From assembly GCA_020630675.1 (NCBI GenBank), contig JAHDIR010000007.1, positions 20,581-84,580 of the forward strand: a stretch of DNA of 64,000 nt, in the 5' to 3' direction. The notes beneath the pieces were generated by a model that did no database searches, was not told the origin of the DNA, and was given only the letters and a program-made list of their open reading frames with translations. The number at the start of each line of letters is the position of its first letter. Position 1 is the first letter of the stretch. Origin of the DNA: Bdellovibrionales bacterium (lineage in GTDB: Bacteria > Bdellovibrionota > Bdellovibrionia > Bdellovibrionales > UBA1609). Positions 55,697 to 64,000 of the stretch are shown in pieces. The position numbers were made by a program, and so were the translations under genes.

Positions 55697-56509
55697 ATGA
55701 AATTATTTTTGATCATTTTGTTTTTCATGCAGCAGGCAAGTGCAAATATAATATGTAATGGTCTATTCCTAGCTATTCCAGCTCAGGAGAGCTTTGATGC
55801 CGTTAACAGGCTTGAATCTCTTGAAGCTGACTTACAAAGCCTATTGACCGAAATTAATTTACAGTTTGGACAAAATACATCTCGTTACGATGAGCTTTCT
55901 GATTTGGTGACCAGGATTTCAGAAAAAAACAAAACTTTGGAAAACCTTCTAGACAGGGCCCTTGAGGGCCGTGCTGTACAGTCGGCAGAAGTTGAGGAGC
56001 TTCGGTTGGATTTACTTGAAATTGACAGTAGATTTAGATCAGAAAAGCCGGCCACTGAAACTCCTACAATAACGGCAACCCAAGATAAAGCCAGTGCATT
56101 CAAGGCTGTATTAGAAAACCCTAAGCTGGTGACTGCTGAGAAAATTTATACAGTGGTGACTACCCAAGGCGAGGAAGTCCGTTTTCTATTTTCAAGAAAG
56201 CTGACTGAAGGCTTGTTTGTTAAAACACCTCTGCAAATTGGCTTAAAAAATGTTTTAAGCAAAATATCAATAGGAATATTTGGTTCTAAACATAGAGGTG
56301 AAGGGATTATCAAATTTGATAACTTTAAGGGTGTTGTCGAGTTGAAAGCACTTGGTGGTGGGACCGCTGCGATTCGTATTTATGGTTATTTTGAAGATGG
56401 AGTTGTAAATTTTGTTCATTGGTCTAAGGTAAAAGAAAATAGTCAGGCACGTTCAGCCCAAATGGCAAGATCTGTGATGGCATCCAGGACTACTCGCAGC
56501 TCTAACTAG
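55697..56509 (+). CDS. Exported coiled-coil protein, unknown function
   Basis: 270 residues. Signal peptide MKLFLIILFFMQQASA, then a mature part with one Cys near the start, a coiled coil (about 35-110; SLEADLQSLLTEINLQFGQ, ISEKNKTLENLLDRALEG), a Thr-rich linker, and a C-terminal domain of about 130 residues rich in beta-type sequence ending in a basic Ser/Arg tail. No known family is recognised. AGAGGAGAG lies before ATG. Its signal peptide resembles that of the pseudogene downstream. Confidence 0.65.
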   Translation: MKLFLIILFFMQQASANIICNGLFLAIPAQESFDAVNRLESLEADLQSLLTEINLQFGQNTSRYDELSDLVTRISEKNKTLENLLDRALEGRAVQSAEVEELRLDLLEIDSRFRSEKPATETPTITATQDKASAFKAVLENPKLVTAEKIYTVVTTQGEEVRFLFSRKLTEGLFVKTPLQIGLKNVLSKISIGIFGSKHRGEGIIKFDNFKGVVELKALGGGTAAIRIYGYFEDGVVNFVHWSKVKENSQARSAQMARSVMASRTTRSSN

Positions 56510-56790
56510 TCATTTAAGAATTATATCTAATAGTGCTTTGCCACTGTCTTTTCAGTTTCGGCGATAAATAAACCAACACTCATAAGGCAGCAAAGGATAG
56601 TCATGTGGTTTCATAAACAGGCTATGGCTGTCTATATGTCATTATTATTGGAAGCTAGACAACGCATTGGTGTATTGTAAAATAAATAGAGAGTAAAAAG
56701 AGCTCACTTATTGTTTTTACATCCTAGGTTAACTTATTATTAGCATTATGCTATAGGACTAAATAATTAACTATTCAAATTTCGGAGCCT

Positions 56791-57078
56791 ATGATGAAAT
56801 TTTTCTTAATTTTTATGTAGCTTTTAGTAACAAAAGTATCGTTTGCAGATAAAGTCTTTTACGAGGCCATTTGTAATATTAGTGAAGTTGAAAAAAATAG
56901 CTTTGAAATAATTGAGGGCACAAAGACTAGTCTTGTACTTAGCGATCTTGATACAAAAGGTACAATAATTTATTTAAATAAATTATCAACAAATTCAATA
57001 AAAATACAGTTTTATTCAATAGATCGAATAAAAGAAAAAAAATCTTATAAAAGCTATGAAAAACATTGGAGACTATAG
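56791..57078 (+). pseudogene. Small secreted-protein gene with in-frame amber stop
   Basis: From ATG 56791 the frame reads MMKFFLIFM, meets TAG at 56818-56820, then continues open for 85 codons (LLVTKVSFADKVFYEA...) to TAG 57076. With the stop read through, the start is a normal signal peptide (K-FFLIF-...-VSFA) followed by a Lys-rich mature protein of about 75 residues. CGGAG lies three to six bases before the two ATGs, and no start codon lies between the TAG and the signal-peptide end. A CAG-to-TAG change would explain it. It may be inactive, a sequencing error, or suppressed. Confidence 0.75.
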
Positions 57079-57263
57079 CCTCTTAAGCCCTTAAAATCAC
57101 TTCAATTTTATACACTATGCCTACTTTTGACTTTTCTCGCCTGTAAATCCCATTTCCCAGGCAAATTCCGAAGTCTTAGTTGTTTTTGGTACTGTATTTG
57201 CTATGTGTCTAGACTGAATTACTAAATCAAATTTAGAGGCTTCCCATAGGGGTGTATTTGTAC

Positions 57264-58355
57264 ATGAGATTAGCACTGGTGACGTTTATTGTGATTTCAG
57301 CATGTATTTCAGCTAATTCTATAGCTGAACAGCCGGCAGTGGATTGTGAGCCTCTCGGTTCGTCTGAGAAGGTCATGAGGCTCCAGGAATTTCTGAAGCT
57401 AGAAATAGCCTCAAAACCCACATGGTTTGAACACAAGTTGTCGAATTACCCATTGATCGTATTTGACCACTCCTTCTCGTCACAATGTTTTGCTTTGTTG
57501 AAAGATGAGCAAATCTTAGGTGTATTTCCTCTGGTAGAACCCACTCAAAGAGAGTACGACAACTACGATTGGTATAAGTCCAACTACTCTCATATTGATC
57601 AAGAATATAATGGGCTAAGAAAAGTAATGGATTCTTTTGATTTTCAAAGAGCAATGATCCAACATTTTGGTAATTCACCTATTTATTTGAAGCCGAGTAA
57701 ATCTCAAATGGGGCGAGAGGCCACAGTGTTTTCTATTCAGGTTCACGAAGCCCTACATGGCTTTGTCCAGGAAAACAGTTCACTTTGGAAAAGTCCAACA
57801 AACCCACCAATTGATGACGAAGACCACGGACCTGGTTGCTATACGAGAGATGAGAGTATTGCTGAGCTTCATAAAGCCGAATTCAAGGCTGCTATGAGTA
57901 TGCTTCGACACTTAGATGACTCGAATAGAATGAAACAGCATGCAAAAGATTTTGTTCGAAATCGACAGTTGAGATACCAAAAGACTGGTGAATTAACTTG
58001 GACAGGATGGTACGGAGAAAAAGAAAGTGCTAGCTGTCGAGGTCTAGAGAAGCAGTTCGAATATGGGGAAGGGATTCCTCAGTTTGTTGAAGTAGCTACT
58101 CTATTAGACTTAAAATTAGCCACAAGAGAAAATGTTTTGGATGAATGGGAAAGGACTTTTGAATTCTTTGTTAATGGTGGCAAGGCAGGTTCTCGTCCGC
58201 TTCATAGTTACTATTACACAGGAGCGATTCAGTTATTGGCAATAAGGGCTGTTTTGAAAGAAGACTTTATTAGTTACTCTCAAAGCCTCATGAATGAGCA
58301 GTCAGGTAAATCAATCACAGATCACTTCATTAAAGTATTGGGGTTGGATCTGTGA
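57264..58355 (+). CDS. Exported HExxH zincin-like protein
   Basis: 363 residues. Signal peptide MRLALVTFIVISACISANS, cleavage near residue 19-22. IQVHEALHGFVQ near residue 161 gives HExxH, and EYGEGIPQFVEVA about 110 residues downstream could provide the third ligand, as in gluzincins. About six Cys, suggesting disulfides in the periplasm or outside. Family not recognised; protease activity is inferred. ATG 57264 is preferred over GTG 57252; AGGGG lies upstream. A tRNA cluster in reverse orientation follows. Confidence 0.65.
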   Translation: MRLALVTFIVISACISANSIAEQPAVDCEPLGSSEKVMRLQEFLKLEIASKPTWFEHKLSNYPLIVFDHSFSSQCFALLKDEQILGVFPLVEPTQREYDNYDWYKSNYSHIDQEYNGLRKVMDSFDFQRAMIQHFGNSPIYLKPSKSQMGREATVFSIQVHEALHGFVQENSSLWKSPTNPPIDDEDHGPGCYTRDESIAELHKAEFKAAMSMLRHLDDSNRMKQHAKDFVRNRQLRYQKTGELTWTGWYGEKESASCRGLEKQFEYGEGIPQFVEVATLLDLKLATRENVLDEWERTFEFFVNGGKAGSRPLHSYYYTGAIQLLAIRAVLKEDFISYSQSLMNEQSGKSITDHFIKVLGLDL

Positions 58356-58409
58356 AGAGGGCTCTGAAGCACATTGCATATCCAAATGAAACCGAGTAGT
58401 TCCGAAAGT

Positions 58410-58485
58410 TGGCGTTCCCTACGGGAGTCGAACCCGTGTCTACGCCGTGAAAGGGCGTTGTCCTAGGCCACTAGACGAAGGGAAC
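58410..58485 (-). tRNA. tRNA-Glu (anticodon UUC)
   Basis: Read on the minus strand: acceptor GTTCCCT pairs with AGGGAAC, discriminator G, encoded CCA. Anticodon stem ACGCC/GGCGT encloses CTTTCAC, giving TTC. Confidence 0.97.
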
Positions 58486-58499
58486 AGAATGTAAAAAAT

Positions 58500-58575
58500 T
58501 GGTGACTCGCCTAGGGCTCGAACCTAGGACCCTCTCCTTAAAAGGGAGATGCTCTACCAACTGAGCTAGCGAATC
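58500..58575 (-). tRNA. tRNA-Lys (anticodon UUU)
   Basis: Minus strand: acceptor GATTCGC pairs with GCGAGTC (one T-G), discriminator A, encoded CCA. Anticodon stem TCTCC/GGAGA encloses CTTTTAA, giving TTT. Fourteen bases upstream of tRNA-Glu, likely one transcript. Confidence 0.97.
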
Positions 58576-58719
58576 ACATCTTCATAATGAAGAAACACAA
58601 TATTTAAAAATATGGCCCATAAGTCAATGATCATTTTCAAATAAAACAATTATTTTAAAGAGTGATGCGCTACAAAAACAAGCAATAAGCTGTTTGGCTA
58701 TGATAGCGAAAAAGCTTCA

Positions 58720-60159
<1,440 letters not shown>

Positions 60160-61077
60160 CTAGTTTAAACTGAGCTGCTGAAGAAGCCATTTTACGGTTT
60201 CTAGAGAGGCATTTTCAAAAGCACTTTGAGTAAAAGCTCCAATATGAGGGCTCATCAATAAATTGTTGGCTTTGAGTAGGGGCGAGTTTTCTTTAAGGGG
60301 TTCTTTTTGAAAAACATCTAGAGCCGCCCCCGCAATTTTGCCTGAGTTGAGATAGTCGATAAGGTCTGTTTGATTTAAGCAGTCACCGCGAGAGGTGTTA
60401 ATGATCAGGCAATTTTCGTTGCACTGTTGCATATTTTTGCGATTTAAAATATTTTTGGTTTCGTCAGTGAGGGGTGTGTGCAGGCTAATTATGTCGGCAC
60501 AAGAAATCGCTTCAGAAAGCCCCACTCTTTGAATATTTAAATTTTTAAAATAGGCATCTTCTTTATAAGGGTCATAACCAAAAACTTCCATTCCTAAGCC
60601 TTGAGATATCTTAGCCATATGGGACCCAACACGCCCGACACCAATAAGGCTTAAGCGTTGACCATAAAGCTCAAGTCCTCGACTTAGAGGGCTCCTCCAT
60701 TGGCCATTGCGAATAGCCAGGTTTCCTTGAATTAAATTTTTACTCAAACATAACAGTAACGATAGGGCGTGCTCTGCGGCACTGCGAGCATTGGCGTCGG
60801 CGGGGTTGAAAACGACAATTCCCTTTTGTTGGCAAGCCTCTAAATCTATATGATCAAGGCCACTCGTGGCAGTGCCAATAAACCTTAAGTTTGGAGCTTT
60901 ACTAACAAGTTGAGCAGAAACTTTAGTTTTACTTCGAATTAAAAGAGCGTGGCAGTCTTTGATTTCTTGATCGCTAGGCTGGTGCTCAAGACTGTGACAA
61001 AGAAAAACTTCAGGTATAGAGGATAAAAAACTTTTAGCAGATAAGGAGTAGTCGTCAGTGATTAAAATATTCGTCAT
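60160..61077 (-). CDS. D-isomer-specific 2-hydroxyacid dehydrogenase, SerA-like (no ACT domain)
   Basis: 305 residues. NAD-binding IGVGRVGSHMAK (GxGxxG), catalytic Arg in INTSRGDCL, Glu in FQKEPLKENSP and His in MSPHIGAFT. Lacks the C-terminal regulatory domain of E. coli SerA. With the aminotransferase gene just upstream on the same strand it plausibly makes 3-phosphohydroxypyruvate for serine synthesis. ATG 61077 follows GGAAGTG and lies inside the 3' end of the aminotransferase gene, which ends at 61055, so the two are coupled. Confidence 0.85.
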   Translation of the reverse strand: MTNILITDDYSLSAKSFLSSIPEVFLCHSLEHQPSDQEIKDCHALLIRSKTKVSAQLVSKAPNLRFIGTATSGLDHIDLEACQQKGIVVFNPADANARSAAEHALSLLLCLSKNLIQGNLAIRNGQWRSPLSRGLELYGQRLSLIGVGRVGSHMAKISQGLGMEVFGYDPYKEDAYFKNLNIQRVGLSEAISCADIISLHTPLTDETKNILNRKNMQQCNENCLIINTSRGDCLNQTDLIDYLNSGKIAGAALDVFQKEPLKENSPLLKANNLLMSPHIGAFTQSAFENASLETVKWLLQQLSLN

Positions 61078-62227
61078 AATCACTTCCCATATCGATTTTA
61101 AATTCTTTGAGTGCTTGCTCAAATAATGATGATTTTATTTCATAGCCTTGAAGTTGTAGGGCCTCTTTTATGGCGGTTAAAGTTTGGCAATAGTCATTTT
61201 TAAAAATATAACCCATATGTCCAATACGAATAATTTTACCTTTCAAGTGATCTTGCCCCCCCATAAGTGTGATATGAAATTTTTGTTCAATATCACTTCT
61301 GAGTTGAAGGCCGTCCACAGAATCAGGCACTTTAACAGCAGTTAGAGAAGGTGCGGGCGCTTGAGAAAAAAGAGAGAGGCCCATGGTCGTTATGGCTTTT
61401 CGAAAGGCAAAGGAGGAATCTTGGCTATATAAAATTCTTCGGCACAAGAAAGGGCCAGTATAAAGTTTTAGAACTTGTTCAAGAGCCGTTATATGTGTCA
61501 CCAAAGAGCTAAACCGTGTTTGTTTTTTTTCATTACTGACTTTTTCTTCATATAAATCAAAATAATATTTGGGGAGTTTAGAGGTTTTATTTTTTTCCCA
61601 TGCCAAATTAGAAAAACAAATAAAGCTCATACCTGTTGGGAGCATAAAAGCTTTTTGTGAGCCAGCGACAATAATGTCCACTCCGGGAGTTTTCATGGAG
61701 AGGGGAGTCACTCCCATAGCTGTAATACCATCAACAAGAAAAAGAGCTTGCGGGTGAGATTTTTTGATGGCGGGGCCCAATTGTTCAATGGGATTTAAGG
61801 TGCCAGTGCTGGTTTCGACGGCTTGGCAAAGAACAGCTTTGACTTGAGGATGATCAGCTAAAAACTGTTCGACTATGACAGTGTTAACAGGTTGGCCCCA
61901 TTCAAAATTGAGTTGATGAGCATTTAAACCAAAATTATTGGCCATATCACGCCAGCGTTGACCAAATTTTCCATTCACAAGGCACAAAACTTCGTCTCCA
62001 GGGCTGAGAGTGTTTATAAGTGCAGCTTCCATTGCAGCGCTGCCGGTACCGGGAACGATGAGAACAGGTTGGGTCTCGGATTGAAAAACCTCTTTAAGGC
62101 CTAACCATGACCTTTTCAGTGTTTCTTGAAACTCAGGAGTTCTATGGTGAACAATAGGGCGGGATAACGAGTTCAATACATTGGGAGAAATAGGGACGGG
62201 GCCTGGGGCCATGAGTTTTTTCTTCAT
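61055..62227 (-). CDS. Class V aminotransferase, probable phosphoserine aminotransferase
   Basis: 390 residues. PLP-dependent; N-terminal MAPGPVPISPNVL, substrate-binding HHRTPEFQE, VPGTGSAAMEAAL and the Schiff-base Lys in AGSQKAFMLPTG near residue 195. The family includes alanine-glyoxylate and archaeal-type phosphoserine aminotransferases. Coupling to the SerA-like gene by a 23-base overlap suggests it supplies phosphoserine. Start ATG is preceded by TAAAGT but no clear ribosome-binding site. Confidence 0.85.
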   Translation of the reverse strand: MKKKLMAPGPVPISPNVLNSLSRPIVHHRTPEFQETLKRSWLGLKEVFQSETQPVLIVPGTGSAAMEAALINTLSPGDEVLCLVNGKFGQRWRDMANNFGLNAHQLNFEWGQPVNTVIVEQFLADHPQVKAVLCQAVETSTGTLNPIEQLGPAIKKSHPQALFLVDGITAMGVTPLSMKTPGVDIIVAGSQKAFMLPTGMSFICFSNLAWEKNKTSKLPKYYFDLYEEKVSNEKKQTRFSSLVTHITALEQVLKLYTGPFLCRRILYSQDSSFAFRKAITTMGLSLFSQAPAPSLTAVKVPDSVDGLQLRSDIEQKFHITLMGGQDHLKGKIIRIGHMGYIFKNDYCQTLTAIKEALQLQGYEIKSSLFEQALKEFKIDMGSDYDEYFNH

Positions 62228-62292
62228 AGAAAAGACTTTAGCAAGATAAAAAGGGTTTGGGTATTATTCTCTGCCTGTTAAAGGCTAATATT

Positions 62293-62322
62293 TTGACAGC
62301 AAGGTAAGGCTTTGAGTATATT
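62293..62322 (+). promoter_or_regulatory. Promoter with -10 six bases from the lptE start
   Basis: TTGACA (62293-62298), 18-base spacer, TATATT (62317-62322), six bases to ATG 62329. No Shine-Dalgarno between; AAGGTAAGG (62301) would be too far upstream. Confidence 0.55.
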
Positions 62323-62328
62323 TTGAGT

Positions 62329-62889
62329 ATGATGAAGCTACTCCTAGTTACTCTTTTTTTCTCCGGTTCGCTGGGCTGTGCCTACAATCTTGGGTATAAA
62401 AACCGTAATTTACCAGGCAAATATAAGTTGGTGAAAGTGCCGATGTTTACCAATGAAACTATGATTACTGGCATCGAAACCTATTTCACTAACGAAATTA
62501 AGGCGCAGTTTTATCGTTCTAAAATTGCTGATATTAGTGCAAATGCTCCGATAAAAATTATGGGTAAAATAAGAAGAGTCTATATAGATCAAACAGAAGC
62601 TCGTGGTAACCAAGAAGATTTTAAAAACCTGCCTTCAAACACAGTTTTAACAACAACCTATAATATGACAATTGATGTAATGATTTTAGTGGTTCGGTTA
62701 TCAGATAATAAAGTGATTTGGCAAAGTGACTTTTCCGACTATTTACCTTTTAGTGGTGCACAATTGAAGCTGGAAGGAATTAATCCGTCTAACACTTTGT
62801 ACAACCAAAGCGAGATCCAAAATAATGTGAAATTATTGGCTCAGATTATGATGTCAGAAGCCCATAGTCGACTCACGGAGAACTTTTAG
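62329..62889 (+). CDS. lptE: LPS-assembly lipoprotein LptE
   Basis: 186 residues. Lipoprotein signal with lipobox SLGC (Cys about residue 17), then the LptE-type fold: LPGKYKLVKVPMFTNET, IETYFTNEIKAQFYRSK and VIWQSDFSDY. It plugs LptD in the outer membrane and helps insert LPS. The gene is followed directly by holA, the same pair as in E. coli. ATG 62329 is taken from the promoter geometry; TTG 62323 is less likely. Confidence 0.8.
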   Translation: MMKLLLVTLFFSGSLGCAYNLGYKNRNLPGKYKLVKVPMFTNETMITGIETYFTNEIKAQFYRSKIADISANAPIKIMGKIRRVYIDQTEARGNQEDFKNLPSNTVLTTTYNMTIDVMILVVRLSDNKVIWQSDFSDYLPFSGAQLKLEGINPSNTLYNQSEIQNNVKLLAQIMMSEAHSRLTENF

Positions 62890-63902
62890 TGACAGTTGAC
62901 CTCAGAAAACTACAAAAATCTCTTGAAAAGTACTCGGCAAAACCTATCTATTTTGTTGTGGGCTCTGATGAGTATATGGTGCAAGAGGCTCTCACGGCCA
63001 TTAAAAATAAATCTATTGTATCTGGTTTAGATGATTTTAATTATAATCAATTTTATGGCGGAGAAACAAAAGGTGTTGCTATAAAAGATCATGCCGAAAC
63101 TCTGCCTGTGATGTCTGAAATGAGAATGGTTTTAGTTAAAAAAGCTGAAGGGTTAAAAGAAAAAGACTGGGAGATTCTTTGCCCATTGATTGAAAATGTA
63201 GTGACTTCTTGCTGTTTAGTTTTTGTATTTAATAAATTAGATAAACGAAAAAAGTTTTATAAACTGGCGCAAAAAAATGCCGTCATCGTCGAACTAAAAA
63301 CGCCGTATGATAATCAAATCCCCGACTGGATAGATTATATCGCTAACCATCAAGGATTGTCTCTGTCAAGTGAGGCCAAGGCCATTCTATTCCAACTCGT
63401 GGGCAACCATTTAATTGAAATAAAGAATGAACTTCTTAAACTAAAATCGTTTAAAGAAAAAGAAGAAACTCAGGGTAACATTTTAAAAATTTCAAAATCA
63501 GATATTTTAAAAGTGGTCTCGAAATCTAAATTTGAAAATGTTTTTGAGTTAACAAAAGCAATTGGAAAAAGAGACCGCGGGCAAGCGCTTTATTATTTAG
63601 CGCAGCTGCTGGACGGTGGACAAAATGAAGTGGCTACACTTTCTTTGGTAAAACGACATATTCGTATTTTAGGGCAAGTAAAAAGTGCTGTGGCCCAAGG
63701 GCAGGCCTACAGTCAGCTTGGAAGTTTGGTGGGGGTACCGCAGTTTTTTGTCAAAGAGTACACCTCGCAGGCCAAGAGTTGGTCGGAAGCAAAATTACTA
63801 TCAACCATGGAAGCTTTAAAAAACACTGATATGGCTTTGAAAACCTCTCCTTTAAGTTCCCATATCTGGCTCGAAAATTTTATAATTAAATCCTGTCAGT
63901 AA
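62889..63902 (+). CDS. holA: DNA polymerase III subunit delta
   Basis: 337 residues, family length. Clamp-loader subunit that opens the beta sliding clamp. KPIYFVVGSDEYMVQEAL at the start, FNKLDKRKKFYK and the later QLVGNHLIEIKNELLKL match the family. The GTG start overlaps the lptE stop (TAGTG), so translation is coupled. The stop is at 63900-63902; no complete gene follows within the window. Confidence 0.93.
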   Translation: MTVDLRKLQKSLEKYSAKPIYFVVGSDEYMVQEALTAIKNKSIVSGLDDFNYNQFYGGETKGVAIKDHAETLPVMSEMRMVLVKKAEGLKEKDWEILCPLIENVVTSCCLVFVFNKLDKRKKFYKLAQKNAVIVELKTPYDNQIPDWIDYIANHQGLSLSSEAKAILFQLVGNHLIEIKNELLKLKSFKEKEETQGNILKISKSDILKVVSKSKFENVFELTKAIGKRDRGQALYYLAQLLDGGQNEVATLSLVKRHIRILGQVKSAVAQGQAYSQLGSLVGVPQFFVKEYTSQAKSWSEAKLLSTMEALKNTDMALKTSPLSSHIWLENFIIKSCQ

Positions 63903-64000
63903 ATAATGAACGTTCTTATAGTCTTTCGTCTGTTATTATTTATGACCGTATTACCTCATAAATAAATGACACCGAAGAGCTGATTGATTTTATAGCAGAT

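Noticed and set aside
56603..56680. 25-codon open frame (MWFHKQAMAVYM...) with AAAGGAT upstream
   Set aside because: Too short and of ordinary composition; no recognisable feature, and chance frames of this length are common in AT-rich DNA.
62228..62247. Leaderless promoter for the class-V aminotransferase (TAAAGT seven bases before ATG, minus strand)
   Set aside because: The -10 match is weak and no -35 is visible at any allowed spacing, so it was not counted with the leaderless set.
63906..63965. 19-codon open frame after holA and a further partial frame to the window edge
   Set aside because: No ribosome-binding site for the first, and the frame reading DTEELIDFIAD at the very end has no start codon after its upstream stop.

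Overview
This window comes from a low-GC Gram-negative bacterium and is dominated by its main ribosomal-protein and RNA-polymerase gene block. Outer-membrane biogenesis (LptE), type IV pilin-like genes, a fused GNAT/nitrilase, several lipoproteins and an EF-G with an unusual domain IV together suggest Bdellovibrionota (Bdellovibrio/Bacteriovorax relatives). That assignment is an inference from gene content, not from a database comparison.

Layout. 1-3765: end of an NtrY-like histidine kinase, an NtrX-like regulator and proS, in one operon. 3817-5450: pyrF and a SpoU-family rRNA methyltransferase. 5817-19428: a tRNA Thr-Tyr-Gly-Thr cluster, tuf, tRNA-Trp, secE, nusG, rplK, rplA, rplJ, rplL, rpoB, rpoC, with an L10-type leader, an attenuator-like hairpin before rpoB and other RNA structures. 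19559-24327: rpsL and rpsG, then a terminator, a type IV pilin gene with its own terminator and a TPR-like membrane protein, then fusA. 24673-37736: the S10, spc and alpha operons run together (rpsJ to rplQ, with secY, adk and rpmJ), but rplX (L24), rpsN (S14) and rpsD (S4) are missing from their usual places.

37839-58355 is accessory: a TlpA-like thioredoxin, a multi-pass membrane protein, three prepilin-like genes (two of them Cys-rich), three family-2 glycosyltransferases, two exported HExxH proteins, a DUF2878-like membrane protein, a methyltransferase, an SDR reductase, a GNAT-nitrilase fusion, two lipoproteins sharing an FQNC lipobox, a coiled-coil exported protein and a small secreted-protein pseudogene with an in-frame amber codon in its signal peptide. 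58410-63902 returns to housekeeping: tRNA-Glu, tRNA-Lys, purA, a SerA-like dehydrogenase overlapping a class-V aminotransferase (probable serine pathway pair), lptE and holA.

The most noteworthy signals are: (1) the EF-G lacks the recognisable GRGQYG and YHDVD tip motifs of domain IV; (2) the r-protein operon lacks rplX, rpsN and rpsD; (3) seven genes without a Shine-Dalgarno have a sigma70-like -10 hexamer 6-8 nt before the start codon, suggesting leaderless mRNAs; (4) the NtrX-like regulator has GAFVGA instead of GAFTGA; (5) an amber-interrupted secreted-protein gene; (6) the Cys-rich minor-pilin locus.
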